From JAGLQA01 sp023135565 (GTDB lineage Bacteria; Acidobacteriota; Aminicenantia; UBA2199): DNA of 64,000 nt. The stretch covers positions 47,776 to 111,775 of the forward strand of contig DAOWCY010000003.1 in assembly GCA_030639305.1 (NCBI GenBank), read 5' to 3'. Shown in pieces: positions 25,412 to 34,600 of this stretch (position 1 is its first letter; every line of letters begins with the position of its first letter). Below the pieces are notes generated by a model. It saw nothing but the letters and a program-made list of their open reading frames with translations. It was not told the origin of the DNA and did no database searches. Both the position numbers and the translations under genes were made by a program.

Positions 25412-26286
25412 AAAGGGATCGTTTAAAACCCTATGTTTACAAAGTCAAAGGGGCAAAAAACTATGCTTTATACGATCTTTTCCATGGAAAAATCTTTCAA
25501 ATCATCCCTGAAGGGGAACCCCATGAATTGCGGGAAGAGTTGTTAAAAGAGAATTTGATCTTTGAAACGGAAGGAGTTGTTCCCTACAAACTAAGCATGG
25601 ATTTATCGAAAGAATTTACTGAACTGCGTATCAAGGAATTGCAGTTAAGGCTCGATGGAGTTTATGAGGACACCTGCTGGTCGAGAAATGTAGTGAAGAA
25701 AACCGGCAAAAGGATGGACGAAAAAATCGTCTCGATTCTTTTAGAGCAGGTAAGCGGCCTGGAGATAAACCGGGTAAGGATAGAGACCGCTGAATATGAT
25801 GATTCTATAAAAAGTATAATAGAGCGGATCGTATCTTCGCTTCAATCGCGCAAAATCGAGATATATTCCGCCCATGAATTCGGTAAAGAAGAAATTTCGT
25901 CCTTAACCGGTCTAATTGCGAATAGTAACAAGCAGTTAGAGATAAAAAAAAGAGAGCAGGTCGATTTATCGGAATTTGATATAAGTATGTATCGATTTTT
26001 TTACAGCCGGGATTTTAATCCTTGTTTAGGACATAAGGCTGCCGTTGATACGAATGGGGACATAAAACCTTGCTTATGGTTAAACGAGATAATTGGAAAC
26101 ATTAGAGAAAATAATATAAAGGACCTGATTACCTCCGGTAGATTCGCCCCATATTGGGAACTATCGAAAAACGATATAGGCGAATGTAAAGCTTGTGAAA
26201 TGAGATATGCTTGTAATGATTGTCGAGTTTGTTCAGGTCAGGGGGATTTTTCAAAGGAGAAGCGGGCCTTATTCTGCAAAGTCTGA
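25408..26286 (+). CDS. SPASM-domain peptide maturase lacking a radical SAM motif
   Basis: 292 aa from GTG 25408, which overlaps the lipoprotein stop (GTGA) and follows GGAAG; an alternative GTG is 25396. The N-terminal region resembles the leader-binding part of peptide maturases (YALYDLFHGKIFQIIPEGEP). The middle has EDTCWSR but no C-x3-C-x2-C. The C-terminus is a SPASM domain: NPCLGHKAAVDTNGDIKPC, GNIRENNIKDLI, then CKACEMRYACNDCRVC. Proteins of this shape occur in grasp-with-SPASM systems together with an ATP-grasp enzyme; none is seen here. It is possibly a binding or chaperone factor for the two precursors, or the degraded half of a pathway. Confidence 0.7.
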   Translation: MKRDRLKPYVYKVKGAKNYALYDLFHGKIFQIIPEGEPHELREELLKENLIFETEGVVPYKLSMDLSKEFTELRIKELQLRLDGVYEDTCWSRNVVKKTGKRMDEKIVSILLEQVSGLEINRVRIETAEYDDSIKSIIERIVSSLQSRKIEIYSAHEFGKEEISSLTGLIANSNKQLEIKKREQVDLSEFDISMYRFFYSRDFNPCLGHKAAVDTNGDIKPCLWLNEIIGNIRENNIKDLITSGRFAPYWELSKNDIGECKACEMRYACNDCRVCSGQGDFSKEKRALFCKV

Positions 26287-26387
26287 GTAAGAAAAACTGG
26301 GGCGGTGCGAAAGCGCTGATTAAAGTCGGTGCGAGGTAAGATAAAAAAAAGGGACAGTCAATCATGAAGAACTACCATGAAATTACT

Positions 26388-26542
26388 TTGCCTTCGGCGA
26401 CCCTGCCGGGGGCCAAACTTTTGAAAAAGTTTGATCAAAACTTTTGATGATTTTAGAATCCAAAGCGCTCACACGCTGCCTCTTGCGGCGAAGCCGCCTA
26501 TCGCCTCCCCACGCGCGTGGGGTTGAGAATCAAAAGCGCTGC
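26388..26542. repeat. Composite GC-rich/palindromic repeat, copy 1
   Basis: TTGCCTTCGGCGACCCTGCC, then GGGGGCCAAACTTTTGAAAA and AGTTTGATCAAAACTTTTG, followed by GCGCTCACACGCTGCC and the palindrome CCCCACGCGCGTGGGG (26507-26522). The remainder of 26287-26651 has no gene; 26350-26386 resembles a diverged GATCATGATGCG element. Confidence 0.85.
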
Positions 26543-26592
26543 CTGCCACAAACCGGCTTTTACCCAAAACTGAACACTTACAAAAAACGGTA

Positions 26593-26622
26593 TTGCTAAC
26601 ATTCATGATTTCGTGTTATAAT
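26593..26622 (+). promoter_or_regulatory. Promoter of the two-component genes
   Basis: TTGCTA (26593-26598), an 18-nt spacer, TATAAT (26617-26622) with extended -10 TG at 26614-26615. ATG 26652 follows with no clear Shine-Dalgarno. Confidence 0.7.
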
Positions 26623-26651
26623 AAATCTATTAATCCTATCGAAAAATTAAA

Positions 26652-28394
26652 ATGCAAAAGGTTAAAAAGAAAACCCCAACAGTTCACAGCCGTTCAACTG
26701 CTGAATTCCAGGCTTTATCGCAGCAGGTAATCGACGAATCGAATAGGGACCTCCCCTGGGCCGACTATCTTAGCAAAATCTCTCAGACCTTAATCCAATT
26801 CTCAGGCTGTGATGCCATCGAAATGCAGGTAAAAGTAAAAGATAGAAAAAACACCTGTGAAGTGACAAAACGTACAAAACGATCGTTTTCCTTCGCTATC
26901 GTACCCTGTGCATTAAACCTCGACAAAATAAAATCTCCCGGCCGGGAGGCGGTTCCCGGGGCAGATCGCCCGGACTTACCTCTCTTAAGTGAAGAAAACA
27001 ATGCCTGGACGGGGAATATGCGGAGCGCCCTAACTGTAGAATGTCCCGATGAGAAAATGAGCTCTTATTATTGCTGCAAAAAAATGAATAAAAGCTATCA
27101 ATCGATTGCTTTCATTCCTATCAGGGTTGGTAAACATAGGATCGGGGTTTTACAATTGCTGTCCCGGAGAAAGAATTTCTTCCCCAAAAACGAATATGAA
27201 CTTTATGAAAATTTTGCTTTGACCCTGGGCCCTGTATTGCTGAATCAACGTTCCCAGGCAGCGCTGCGAGAAAGGGTCAAGGAGTTGACCTGTTTATATG
27301 GGATTGCCCGGGCAGTGGAAAAACACGAAACCGACTTAAAAGATATATTAAAACAGACTGTGGCGCTAATACCTCCAGCCTGGCAGTACCCGCAGATCAC
27401 TCACTGCCGGATCATACTTGACGGAGAAAGTTATACCACCCCGGGTTTTAAAACAGGGCCTCATAAACAAACCGCCGGTATAGTGGTAAAGGGAGTCGAA
27501 CGCGGCGTCATCGCAGTGGTTTACACGGAAAAGAAGCATAAACTCGATGAAGGCCCTTTCTTAGATGAAGAACGGCATTTGCTGAATACGATTGCCGGGG
27601 AACTGGCATTGATAATCGAACGGAAACACTCCGAATCGGAAGAGATCAACCTGCAGGCCCAACTCCGTCATGCCGACCGGCTGGCAACCATCGGTCAACT
27701 GGCCTCAGGAGTGGCTCATGAGATAAACGAACCTTTATGCAATATTCTCGGCTTTGCCCAACTGACAAAAAAAGACAACCAACTGCCCGAACAATCGCGG
27801 CAGGACATAGAAAAAATAATTAATGCCTCTCTTCATGCCAGGGAAATTGTCAGGAAACTGCTGATATTCGGACGGCAAATGCCTACCAAAAAAGTGAGAG
27901 CAAATTTAAATCTTATCGTTAAAGAGGGCATATATTTTCTTGAGTCGCGCTGTACAAAGGAAGGCATAGAATTGCTGCGTTCACTTGCCGCGGACCTGCC
28001 GGAAGTGGTGGTAGATCAAGCGCAAATGACGCAAGTGCTTGTCAATCTTGTCGTTAACGCCATCCAGGCAATGCCTGATGGCGGCCGCTTGAATATTCAA
28101 ACACAAACAGGTGAAAACCATATCACACTAATTGTCGAAGACACCGGCACCGGGATGAATACAGAGGTCTTAAAACAAATATTCCTACCTTTCTTTACTA
28201 CCAAGGATGTAGGCGAAGGAACCGGCCTGGGCCTGTCTGTGGTGCACGGTATCGTCAGTTCACACGGCGGTTCCATCAAAGTTGACAGCAAGGCCGGCGC
28301 AGGCACAAAATTCGAGATTCACCTGCCTATCCCAGGATCGGCTAAACCCATTGCAGCGGAGGTTGAATTAAATGGCAAAATCCAACGGAAATGA
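26652..28394 (+). CDS. Cytosolic sensor histidine kinase with GAF domain(s)
   Basis: A 580-aa protein with no membrane segments. A GAF-like sensory region spans about 25-200 (SFSFAIVPC ... FIPIRVGKHRIGVLQLL). A second regulatory segment (about 210-320) leads into the dimerisation domain. The phosphoacceptor is His356 in SGVAHEINEP. HATPase motifs follow: N box NLVVNAIQAM, G1 EDTGTGMNTEV and G2 TGLGLSVVHGI. Its gene overlaps the response regulator gene by 23 nt, so the two form a cognate pair. Because the partner is an NtrC-type activator and a sigma54 promoter begins 430 bp downstream, the kinase likely senses a cytosolic redox or nitrogen signal controlling the transhydrogenase/glutamate synthase operon. 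Confidence 0.92.
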   Translation: MQKVKKKTPTVHSRSTAEFQALSQQVIDESNRDLPWADYLSKISQTLIQFSGCDAIEMQVKVKDRKNTCEVTKRTKRSFSFAIVPCALNLDKIKSPGREAVPGADRPDLPLLSEENNAWTGNMRSALTVECPDEKMSSYYCCKKMNKSYQSIAFIPIRVGKHRIGVLQLLSRRKNFFPKNEYELYENFALTLGPVLLNQRSQAALRERVKELTCLYGIARAVEKHETDLKDILKQTVALIPPAWQYPQITHCRIILDGESYTTPGFKTGPHKQTAGIVVKGVERGVIAVVYTEKKHKLDEGPFLDEERHLLNTIAGELALIIERKHSESEEINLQAQLRHADRLATIGQLASGVAHEINEPLCNILGFAQLTKKDNQLPEQSRQDIEKIINASLHAREIVRKLLIFGRQMPTKKVRANLNLIVKEGIYFLESRCTKEGIELLRSLAADLPEVVVDQAQMTQVLVNLVVNAIQAMPDGGRLNIQTQTGENHITLIVEDTGTGMNTEVLKQIFLPFFTTKDVGEGTGLGLSVVHGIVSSHGGSIKVDSKAGAGTKFEIHLPIPGSAKPIAAEVELNGKIQRK

Positions 28395-29715
28395 AAGTAT
28401 TTTAGTTGTAGATGACTCTACGGATACCCTGGAAATGCTGGAAAGAAACCTGAAATCCAAAGGATACCGGGTTTTTACCGTTCAAAGTGTGGCCGAGGCC
28501 ATAAAAATCCTCGATGTAACGCCCATCGACCTAATTATCACCGATATCAAAATGCCGAAAGTCAGCGGTTTCGACCTCATAGAGCATGTGAAGGAGAACT
28601 ACAAAAACATGGAGATCGTTGTCATCACCGGTTACCCCTCCATCGGAGGAGCCATCAGGGCGGTAAAGATCGGCGCCGAAGAGTACCTGCCCAAACCCTT
28701 TACCGATGATGAACTCTTTTCCGTGGTGCAGCGGGCGCTGGAGAAACTGCTCATGCGCAGGACTATGAGAGACCGGCTGCAAAAAGTGCCCTCTGCTCCT
28801 TTCGGCATTATCGGCAAATCGGAGCAAATGAGAAAGATCTTCGAAGCCGTAGAAAAGGCAGCGTCCGCTTCGGCCACAGTGGTCATTTCCGGGGAGAGCG
28901 GCACCGGCAAAGAGCTGGTGGCCAGGGCAGTCCACTACTGTAGTTCGCGGGCTTCGGCGCCTTTCCTGCCGGTAAACTGCGGCAGCATACCGGAGAACCT
29001 GTTGGAGAGCGAACTTTTCGGCTATGTGAAAGGGGCCTTTACCGGGGCCTTTGAAACCAGGGCCGGTTTTTTCCAGACTGCCGACGGCGGCACCATTTTT
29101 TTAGATGAAATCAGCGAAACCAGCGCCGCCATGCAAGTAAAATTACTGCGCGTCCTGCAGGAAAAAGAAATCTGCATGGTGGGGTCCAGGCGAATTCAAA
29201 AAGTAGATGTCAGGATCCTGGCCGCCACCAATAAGGACCTGCTGGACTTAGTAAAAACCGGCGTCTTCAGGGAAGACCTGTACTACCGCCTCAACGTCAT
29301 CGACATAGATATTCCCCCGCTGCGGGACAGGGGCGGCGATGTCCTACTGTTGATCGGCAATTTTACCTCTAAGTTTGCAGCGGAAGCGAAAAAAAAGGAA
29401 CCGCGGTTTTCCGATAATGCCCTGGAAGTGTTAAAAAATTATAATTGGCCGGGGAATGTCAGGGAGTTGGAAAATGTGATCCAGAGATTGGTGATTATGA
29501 ATGAAGAAAGTATCATAGACGTCCCTGATCTTCCCTCGTTGATGCGTTCTTCCATCTGCCGGGAGTTGGGTTTAAATCGCACCCTGGCGGAAGTGGAAGC
29601 TGAACATATCGGTTATGTCCTGGCCGGCGTAAAGGGCAACAAAACGCAGGCGGCAAAGATATTGGGAATAGACCGGAAAACCTTAAGAGAGAAATTAAAA
29701 GAGAAACATTCCTGA
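28372..29715 (+). CDS. NtrC-family sigma54-dependent response regulator
   Basis: A 447-aa three-domain activator. The receiver has acidic residues DDST, phospho-acceptor Asp in LIITDIKMPK (near residue 55) and Lys in YLPKPF. The AAA+ domain (about 140-370) has Walker A GESGTGKE, the sigma54-contact loop GAFTGA, Walker B GGTIFLDEI and the R-finger region YYRLNVIDIDIPPLRDR. A Fis-type HTH ends the protein (KGNKTQAAKILGIDRKTLRE). All motifs are intact. The start overlaps the kinase gene. The adjacent -24/-12 promoter at 30124 gives a direct candidate target. Confidence 0.95.
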   Translation: MAKSNGNESILVVDDSTDTLEMLERNLKSKGYRVFTVQSVAEAIKILDVTPIDLIITDIKMPKVSGFDLIEHVKENYKNMEIVVITGYPSIGGAIRAVKIGAEEYLPKPFTDDELFSVVQRALEKLLMRRTMRDRLQKVPSAPFGIIGKSEQMRKIFEAVEKAASASATVVISGESGTGKELVARAVHYCSSRASAPFLPVNCGSIPENLLESELFGYVKGAFTGAFETRAGFFQTADGGTIFLDEISETSAAMQVKLLRVLQEKEICMVGSRRIQKVDVRILAATNKDLLDLVKTGVFREDLYYRLNVIDIDIPPLRDRGGDVLLLIGNFTSKFAAEAKKKEPRFSDNALEVLKNYNWPGNVRELENVIQRLVIMNEESIIDVPDLPSLMRSSICRELGLNRTLAEVEAEHIGYVLAGVKGNKTQAAKILGIDRKTLREKLKEKHS

Positions 29716-29905
29716 ACCTGTAATTTGTTTGTATTTTGGAGTTTGTTTGTGATTTAGAATTTGGGTTTTGTTTGTATTTTGTATTTTGTTTGTATTTTTG
29801 GTTTTGTGATTTGTATTTTGTTTGTATTTTGGAGTTTGTAATTTGTTTGTGATTTGGGTTTTGGGATTGGTTTGGAGTTTGTAATTTGGAGTTTGGAATT
29901 TTTAT
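29716..29905 (+). repeat. T/G-only low-complexity tract
   Basis: About 180 bp of irregular TTTGTTTGTATTTTG and GGAGTTTGTAATTTG units on the plus strand, almost free of C. A shorter complementary-type run (ATTACAAAT/CAAATTACAA) occurs at 23890-23935. The rest of 29906-30120 is AT-rich without a gene. Confidence 0.8.
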
Positions 29906-30121
29906 ATTGCAGCCTTCAAAAGTGGGTAATTTCTCCCCAGTGGTTCAACTTTCCCCACTTTTTCCTTTACCCGGGTTAGCATTTATATCTATTTACCGGG
30001 GGAAATAAATTTTTTCAAAAAAGAGAGGAATCTACTAAAACAACCTATACTAAAAGAGATTTTTAATCAAAATATAGACTCCGGCAAATAGGAGCGGATA
30101 ATTTTTAGGGGAATTCGGCAA

Positions 30122-30138
30122 TTGGCAAAGATATTGCT
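30122..30138 (+). promoter_or_regulatory. Sigma54 (-24/-12) promoter
   Basis: TTGGCAAAGATATTGCT has GG at 30124-30125 and GC at 30136-30137, ten bases apart, close to consensus TGGCAC-N5-TTGCT. It lies just upstream of the 30160 gene (AGGAGG before the ATG) and downstream of an NtrC-type activator gene. Confidence 0.75.
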
Positions 30139-30159
30139 GTAAAGAGAGCAGGAGGCAAA

Positions 30160-30498
30160 ATGAGACAAGATAAAAATTTCGTGCAAGCAAAAGCTAAAAC
30201 GGAACAGGAGTTTTATAACGACCTCTGTTCAACCTGCAATCATGGAAAAATCTGTGTAAGTAAAAAAAGTAGGCAAGGTGCGGTGTGGTTCTGTGAAGAG
30301 TTCGATAATTTCGTCCCGCTCAAAACCAGGACAGTGTCGGGAAGCGAATTTCGCCTTATTCCACCCTGGAAAAATCCCGGTACCGTGGCAATCAACTCTG
30401 CGCCTGTCAAAGGTCTCTGCATCAATTGTGAAAATTGCAGCACCTGCAATTTTACGAAGCCCGCCGGCGGCGTCTGGCACTGTGAAGAATACAGGTAG
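30160..30498 (+). CDS. Small Cys-rich protein with two zinc-ribbon-like modules
   Basis: A 112-aa protein with two copies of one motif: LCSTCNHGKICVSKK ... AVWFCEEF (residues ~24-50) and LCINCENCSTCNFTKP ... GVWHCEEY (residues ~86-111). Each has C-x2-C-x4/5-C and a final W-x-CEEY/F, predicting a metal or Fe-S site. The same module ends the next protein (30690). ATG 30160 follows AGGAGG and lies about 10 nt from the expected sigma54 transcription start, so it is the first gene of the operon. Role unknown; binding to, or maturation of, the redox complex is plausible. Confidence 0.75.
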   Translation: MRQDKNFVQAKAKTEQEFYNDLCSTCNHGKICVSKKSRQGAVWFCEEFDNFVPLKTRTVSGSEFRLIPPWKNPGTVAINSAPVKGLCINCENCSTCNFTKPAGGVWHCEEYR

Positions 30499-30689
30499 GT
30501 AAAAAACAGATTCTTTATGCAAGGATTAATCAATGGTAAAAAACCGGCACAGGCATTTTTTATGAAACCGGTTGTTTTTTGTGCAAAACAAATTGCAAAT
30601 ATGTTAAACCCTTACGAAAGGAGGATACGTGTTATCTTTTTTTGGAGTTAAACCGAAGAGTTATAATGCAGCACGCAAAAGGAGAAAAG

Positions 30690-31610
30690 ATGAATTCCAC
30701 TATTGAAAAGATAGTAAAAAAACACAACAATGAATTGGGAGGCGTTATCGCGATTTTGGAGGAAATCCAATCGAAGTACAGCTATCTCCCGGAAGAAGCG
30801 TTAAGAACCGTGTCCCAACAGTCGGGCCGCTCTTTAGTAGACATCTATGGAGTGGCCACTTTTTATAAGTACTTCAGCCTGGAACCCCGGGGTGAACACC
30901 TGATATCGGTGTGTTTAGGCACAGCCTGCCACGTGCGCCAGGGACCCGTAATCATAAAAGAATTCGAAAGGCAGTTGGACATCCGGGCAGGCGAAACCAC
31001 AAAAAACAAAGAATTTACCCTGGAAACGGTGAACTGTTTGGGCGCCTGCGCTCGCGGTCCCATCGTCGTGGTTGACGGTCATTACTTCTCCAACGTGAAT
31101 AAATCCCAGGTAGCGCAAATTTTAAAAAAAGTCCGCGCCGGTCTCGATGCCATAGACCTCAAAGTGGACCAGCGTGTGTTTCCCGTTAAATTGCGCTGCC
31201 CTCACTGCAACCACGGCCTGCTGGACACGAACAATCTCGTCGATGACTATCCATCGATCCGGCTCACCGCGGCTTTCGGCAGCAAACACGGCTGGATTCG
31301 CCTATCTTCTCTATATGGCAGTCACAGTGTGAAATCGGAGTATGAAATCCCCATCGACACCGTGGTTCATTTCTTTTGTCCCCACTGTCATGCGGAACTG
31401 GTCAGCGCCTCTTCCTGTCCGTTATGTAATGCGCCCATGGTACCCATGATTATGTATGGCGGCGGCATGGTGCAAATCTGTTCGCGCCACGGCTGTAAGA
31501 ATCATATGATAGACCTGATCAAAGGCATTTGCATCAATTGCGACAACCGCCACACCTGTAAATTTATAAAACCCAATGGCGGCGTCTGGCATTGTGAAGA
31601 ATACACGTAA
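30690..31610 (+). CDS. NuoE/HydC/StnC-like subunit with C-terminal zinc-ribbon extension
   Basis: 306 aa from ATG 30690 after GGAGAAAAG; the frame is open upstream to 30579 but without a good ribosome site. Residues 1-155 form a NuoE domain (SKYSYLPEEAL, VATFYKYFSLEPRGEHLI, CLGTACHVRQ, NCLGACARGP) binding [2Fe-2S]. Residues ~165-270 carry zinc-ribbon pairs (LRCPHCNHG, FFCPHCHAE, SSCPLCNAPM, QICSRHGCKNH). The end repeats the CINC-DNRHTC ... GVWHCEEY module of the preceding gene. The extension is not present in ordinary NuoE. It partners the NuoF-GltD fusion encoded next. Confidence 0.9.
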   Translation: MNSTIEKIVKKHNNELGGVIAILEEIQSKYSYLPEEALRTVSQQSGRSLVDIYGVATFYKYFSLEPRGEHLISVCLGTACHVRQGPVIIKEFERQLDIRAGETTKNKEFTLETVNCLGACARGPIVVVDGHYFSNVNKSQVAQILKKVRAGLDAIDLKVDQRVFPVKLRCPHCNHGLLDTNNLVDDYPSIRLTAAFGSKHGWIRLSSLYGSHSVKSEYEIPIDTVVHFFCPHCHAELVSASSCPLCNAPMVPMIMYGGGMVQICSRHGCKNHMIDLIKGICINCDNRHTCKFIKPNGGVWHCEEYT

Positions 31611-31664
31611 AGGAAAATGAATTATGAATCAAAAAAAAGTTGAAATAGCGAAAGGAGGATTCGA

Positions 31665-34600
31665 ATGGCAAGATTATCTTCGCTAACAGATTTAAATGAA
31701 CTGTTCGATAGGATCCGGGATGATGTGGATAAAGCAAAACCTCGTATCGTGATATGCGCCGGCACAGCCTGCCAGGCCAGCGGCGCCAACGACATCATCC
31801 GGGTTGCCAAAAAATATATATTGCAAAACCAACTGTTGGATACCATCGGTTTAAGGATTACCGGCTGCCACGGTTTCTGCGAGATGGGCCCATTCATACT
31901 CAGCGAACCGCAGCGCGCCTTTTACCATAAAGTCTCCATCGATAATATCAGCAGGATTATCGATGCGGTCATCGCCGATGATTATGTGGAAGATCTCCTC
32001 TACACAGACCCCAAAACAAATATAAAATACTACAGCCAGGACGAGATCCCTTTTTTCAAGAAGCAGCAGCGCACCATTTTTAGCTTGAACCAGGAGATCG
32101 ACCCCATCCGCATTTATGATTATATCAACAAAGGCGGTTACAGGGCCTTAGAAAAAACGCTTTCCGGTTTTTCTCCCGCCCAGGTAGTGGGGGAAGTCAA
32201 AGCCTCCGGGCTGCGCGGCCGCGGCGGCGCCGGTTTTCCCACCGCCAGGAAATGGGAAATGTTGGCCCGGGAACCGGGCGAAAACGGCAAATACATCGTC
32301 TGCAATGCCGATGAAGGCGACCCCGGAGCCTATATGGACCGCAGCCTGCTGGAAGGGAATCCCCACAGCGTGATCGAAGGCATGACCATCGGCGCTTATG
32401 GCACCGGGGCCCACAATGGCGTGGTTTATGTACGCAACGAGTACCCCCTGGCCATCAAGCATCTAATCATTGCCATTCGCCAGGCCACCGACCTGGGCTT
32501 ATTAGGCAAGAACATCCTGGGCAGCGGTTTTTCTTTCGATATCAAAATCGTAAAAGGCGCCGGCGCTTTCGTATGCGGTGAAGAGACAGCCCTGATAAAG
32601 TCGATAGAAGGCAAAATAGGCGAACCGCGCCAGCGTCCCCCATACCCGGTTAAGAAAGGCATCGATAACAAGCCCACAGTGATCAACAACGTCGAAACCT
32701 GGGCCAATGTGCCCATTATTATCAACCTGGGCGCAGCCGAATATGCTAAAGTAGGCACTCCCGGCAACTCCGGCACCAAAATCTTCAGCCTCGTAGGCAA
32801 GATCAAGAACACCGGGCTTATCGAAGTGCCCATGGGAATCACCATCAAGGATATCGTTTATGACATCGGCGGCGGTTCGCCCGGCCAGGCAAAGATAAAA
32901 GCAGTGCAAACCGGCGGCCCCTCAGGCGGTTGTATCCCCGTCGACAAATTCGATCTGCCCATCGATTACGACAGCCTGGCCAAAGCCGGTTCTATCATGG
33001 GATCAGGCGGCATGATCGTCATGGATGAAAACACCTGTATGGTGGATGTAGCCAAATATTTCATGAATTTTTTAAAAGATGAATCCTGCGGCAAATGTTA
33101 CTCCTGCCGCAAAGGCACCCAGAGGATGTATGAACTCCTCGACGACATTTCCGCAGGCAGAGGCACTTTCGAAAAATTGAGCTTATTGGAAGAACTCGCC
33201 TATGTAGTCAAAGATTCCACCATGTGCGGATTAGGTCAAACCGCAGCGAACCCGGTGCTTTCCACTCTCCAATATTTCAGGGATGAATATATCGAACATA
33301 TAAAAAACAAAACCTGTCCCGCCGGCGTATGCAAGGACCTGGTCGGCGCGCCCTGCCAGGATGCCTGCCCCTTAGGCACCGAAGCCTGGCGTTATACGGC
33401 TTATATTGCCCGGGGCGAATATGAAGAAGCGTACCGCGTGATCCGGGAAGCCAACCCCTTCCCCTCTGTCTGCGCCCGGGTCTGCAGTCACCCCTGCGAA
33501 TCCAGGTGCCGGGCAGGAACCACCGGCGGCCAGGCAATCGCTATCAGGGCCTTGAAAAGATTCATCACCGACCGGGTTGACCCGGCGGTCTATAAACCCA
33601 TGAGAGTGGTAAAATCAGGCAAAGAGATTTCCCCGGTGGCGGTTATCGGCGCCGGGCCGGCCGGTTTATCTACCGCCCACTACCTCTCATTAAAAGGGTA
33701 TAAAGTAACTGTTTTTGAAAAAGCTGCCGTACCCGGCGGTATGCTGACCCTTTGCATCCCCGAATACCGTATGCCCCGGGATGTGCTGCAAAAGGAGATA
33801 GATGCCCTGATAGACGAAAACATCACCTTAAAGTGCGGCACCGCCCTGGGCAGTGACTTTACTATAGACAGTCTTTTCGAAGACGGCTTCAAAGCGGTAT
33901 TTCTTGCCTTAGGCGCCCACAAAAGCCGCCCCTTAAATATCGAAGGCGAAAAGGTAGAAGGCGTCTTCCCGGCCGTTGATTTTTTAAAAGCCTTTAACTT
34001 GAAAGGTGAAAAATTGGCAAAAGGGCATGTAGGTATTATCGGCGGCGGCGACTCCGCAGTAGATGCGGCCAGGGTATCGCTCAGGCAAAAAGGAGTCGAA
34101 AGTGTGACGATTTTTTATCGCCGCACCCGCCCGGAGATGCCCGCCCTACCGGAAGAAGTCGATGCCGCCCTGGAAGAAGGCGTACAATTGAAAACCTTAG
34201 TCTCTCCCGTCAGGATACTTTCCCAACAGGACCGCCTCAGCGCTGTAGAATTTATCGACAACAAGCAGGGCGAAATCGATGCCGGCGGCAGGCGCAGACC
34301 GGAGCCGGTGCCCGGCAGCGAGAAGACCGTGCCCTTAGATACCTTAGTAGTTACCATCGGCGATGTGCCGGATATTTATAATATTTTGACCATGGGGATC
34401 GACGTCGTCGATTGGGGCACTATCAAAACCGATAAAGACACCCTGATGACTACCAGGCCCGGCGTATTTGCCGGCGGCGATGTGGTCACCGGCCCGAATA
34501 CCGTTGTAGAAGCCATCGCTGCCGGGAAAAAAGCAGCCTTCATGATCGACCGCCATCTCAGCGGCGAAGCATTAGAAATAATCCCCCAGGTGAAGCTGCC

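Noticed and set aside
23256..26286. Complete lanthipeptide biosynthetic cluster
   Set aside because: Only the leaders look lanthipeptide-like. No LanB, LanC, LanM, peptidase-transporter or radical SAM core is present in the window.
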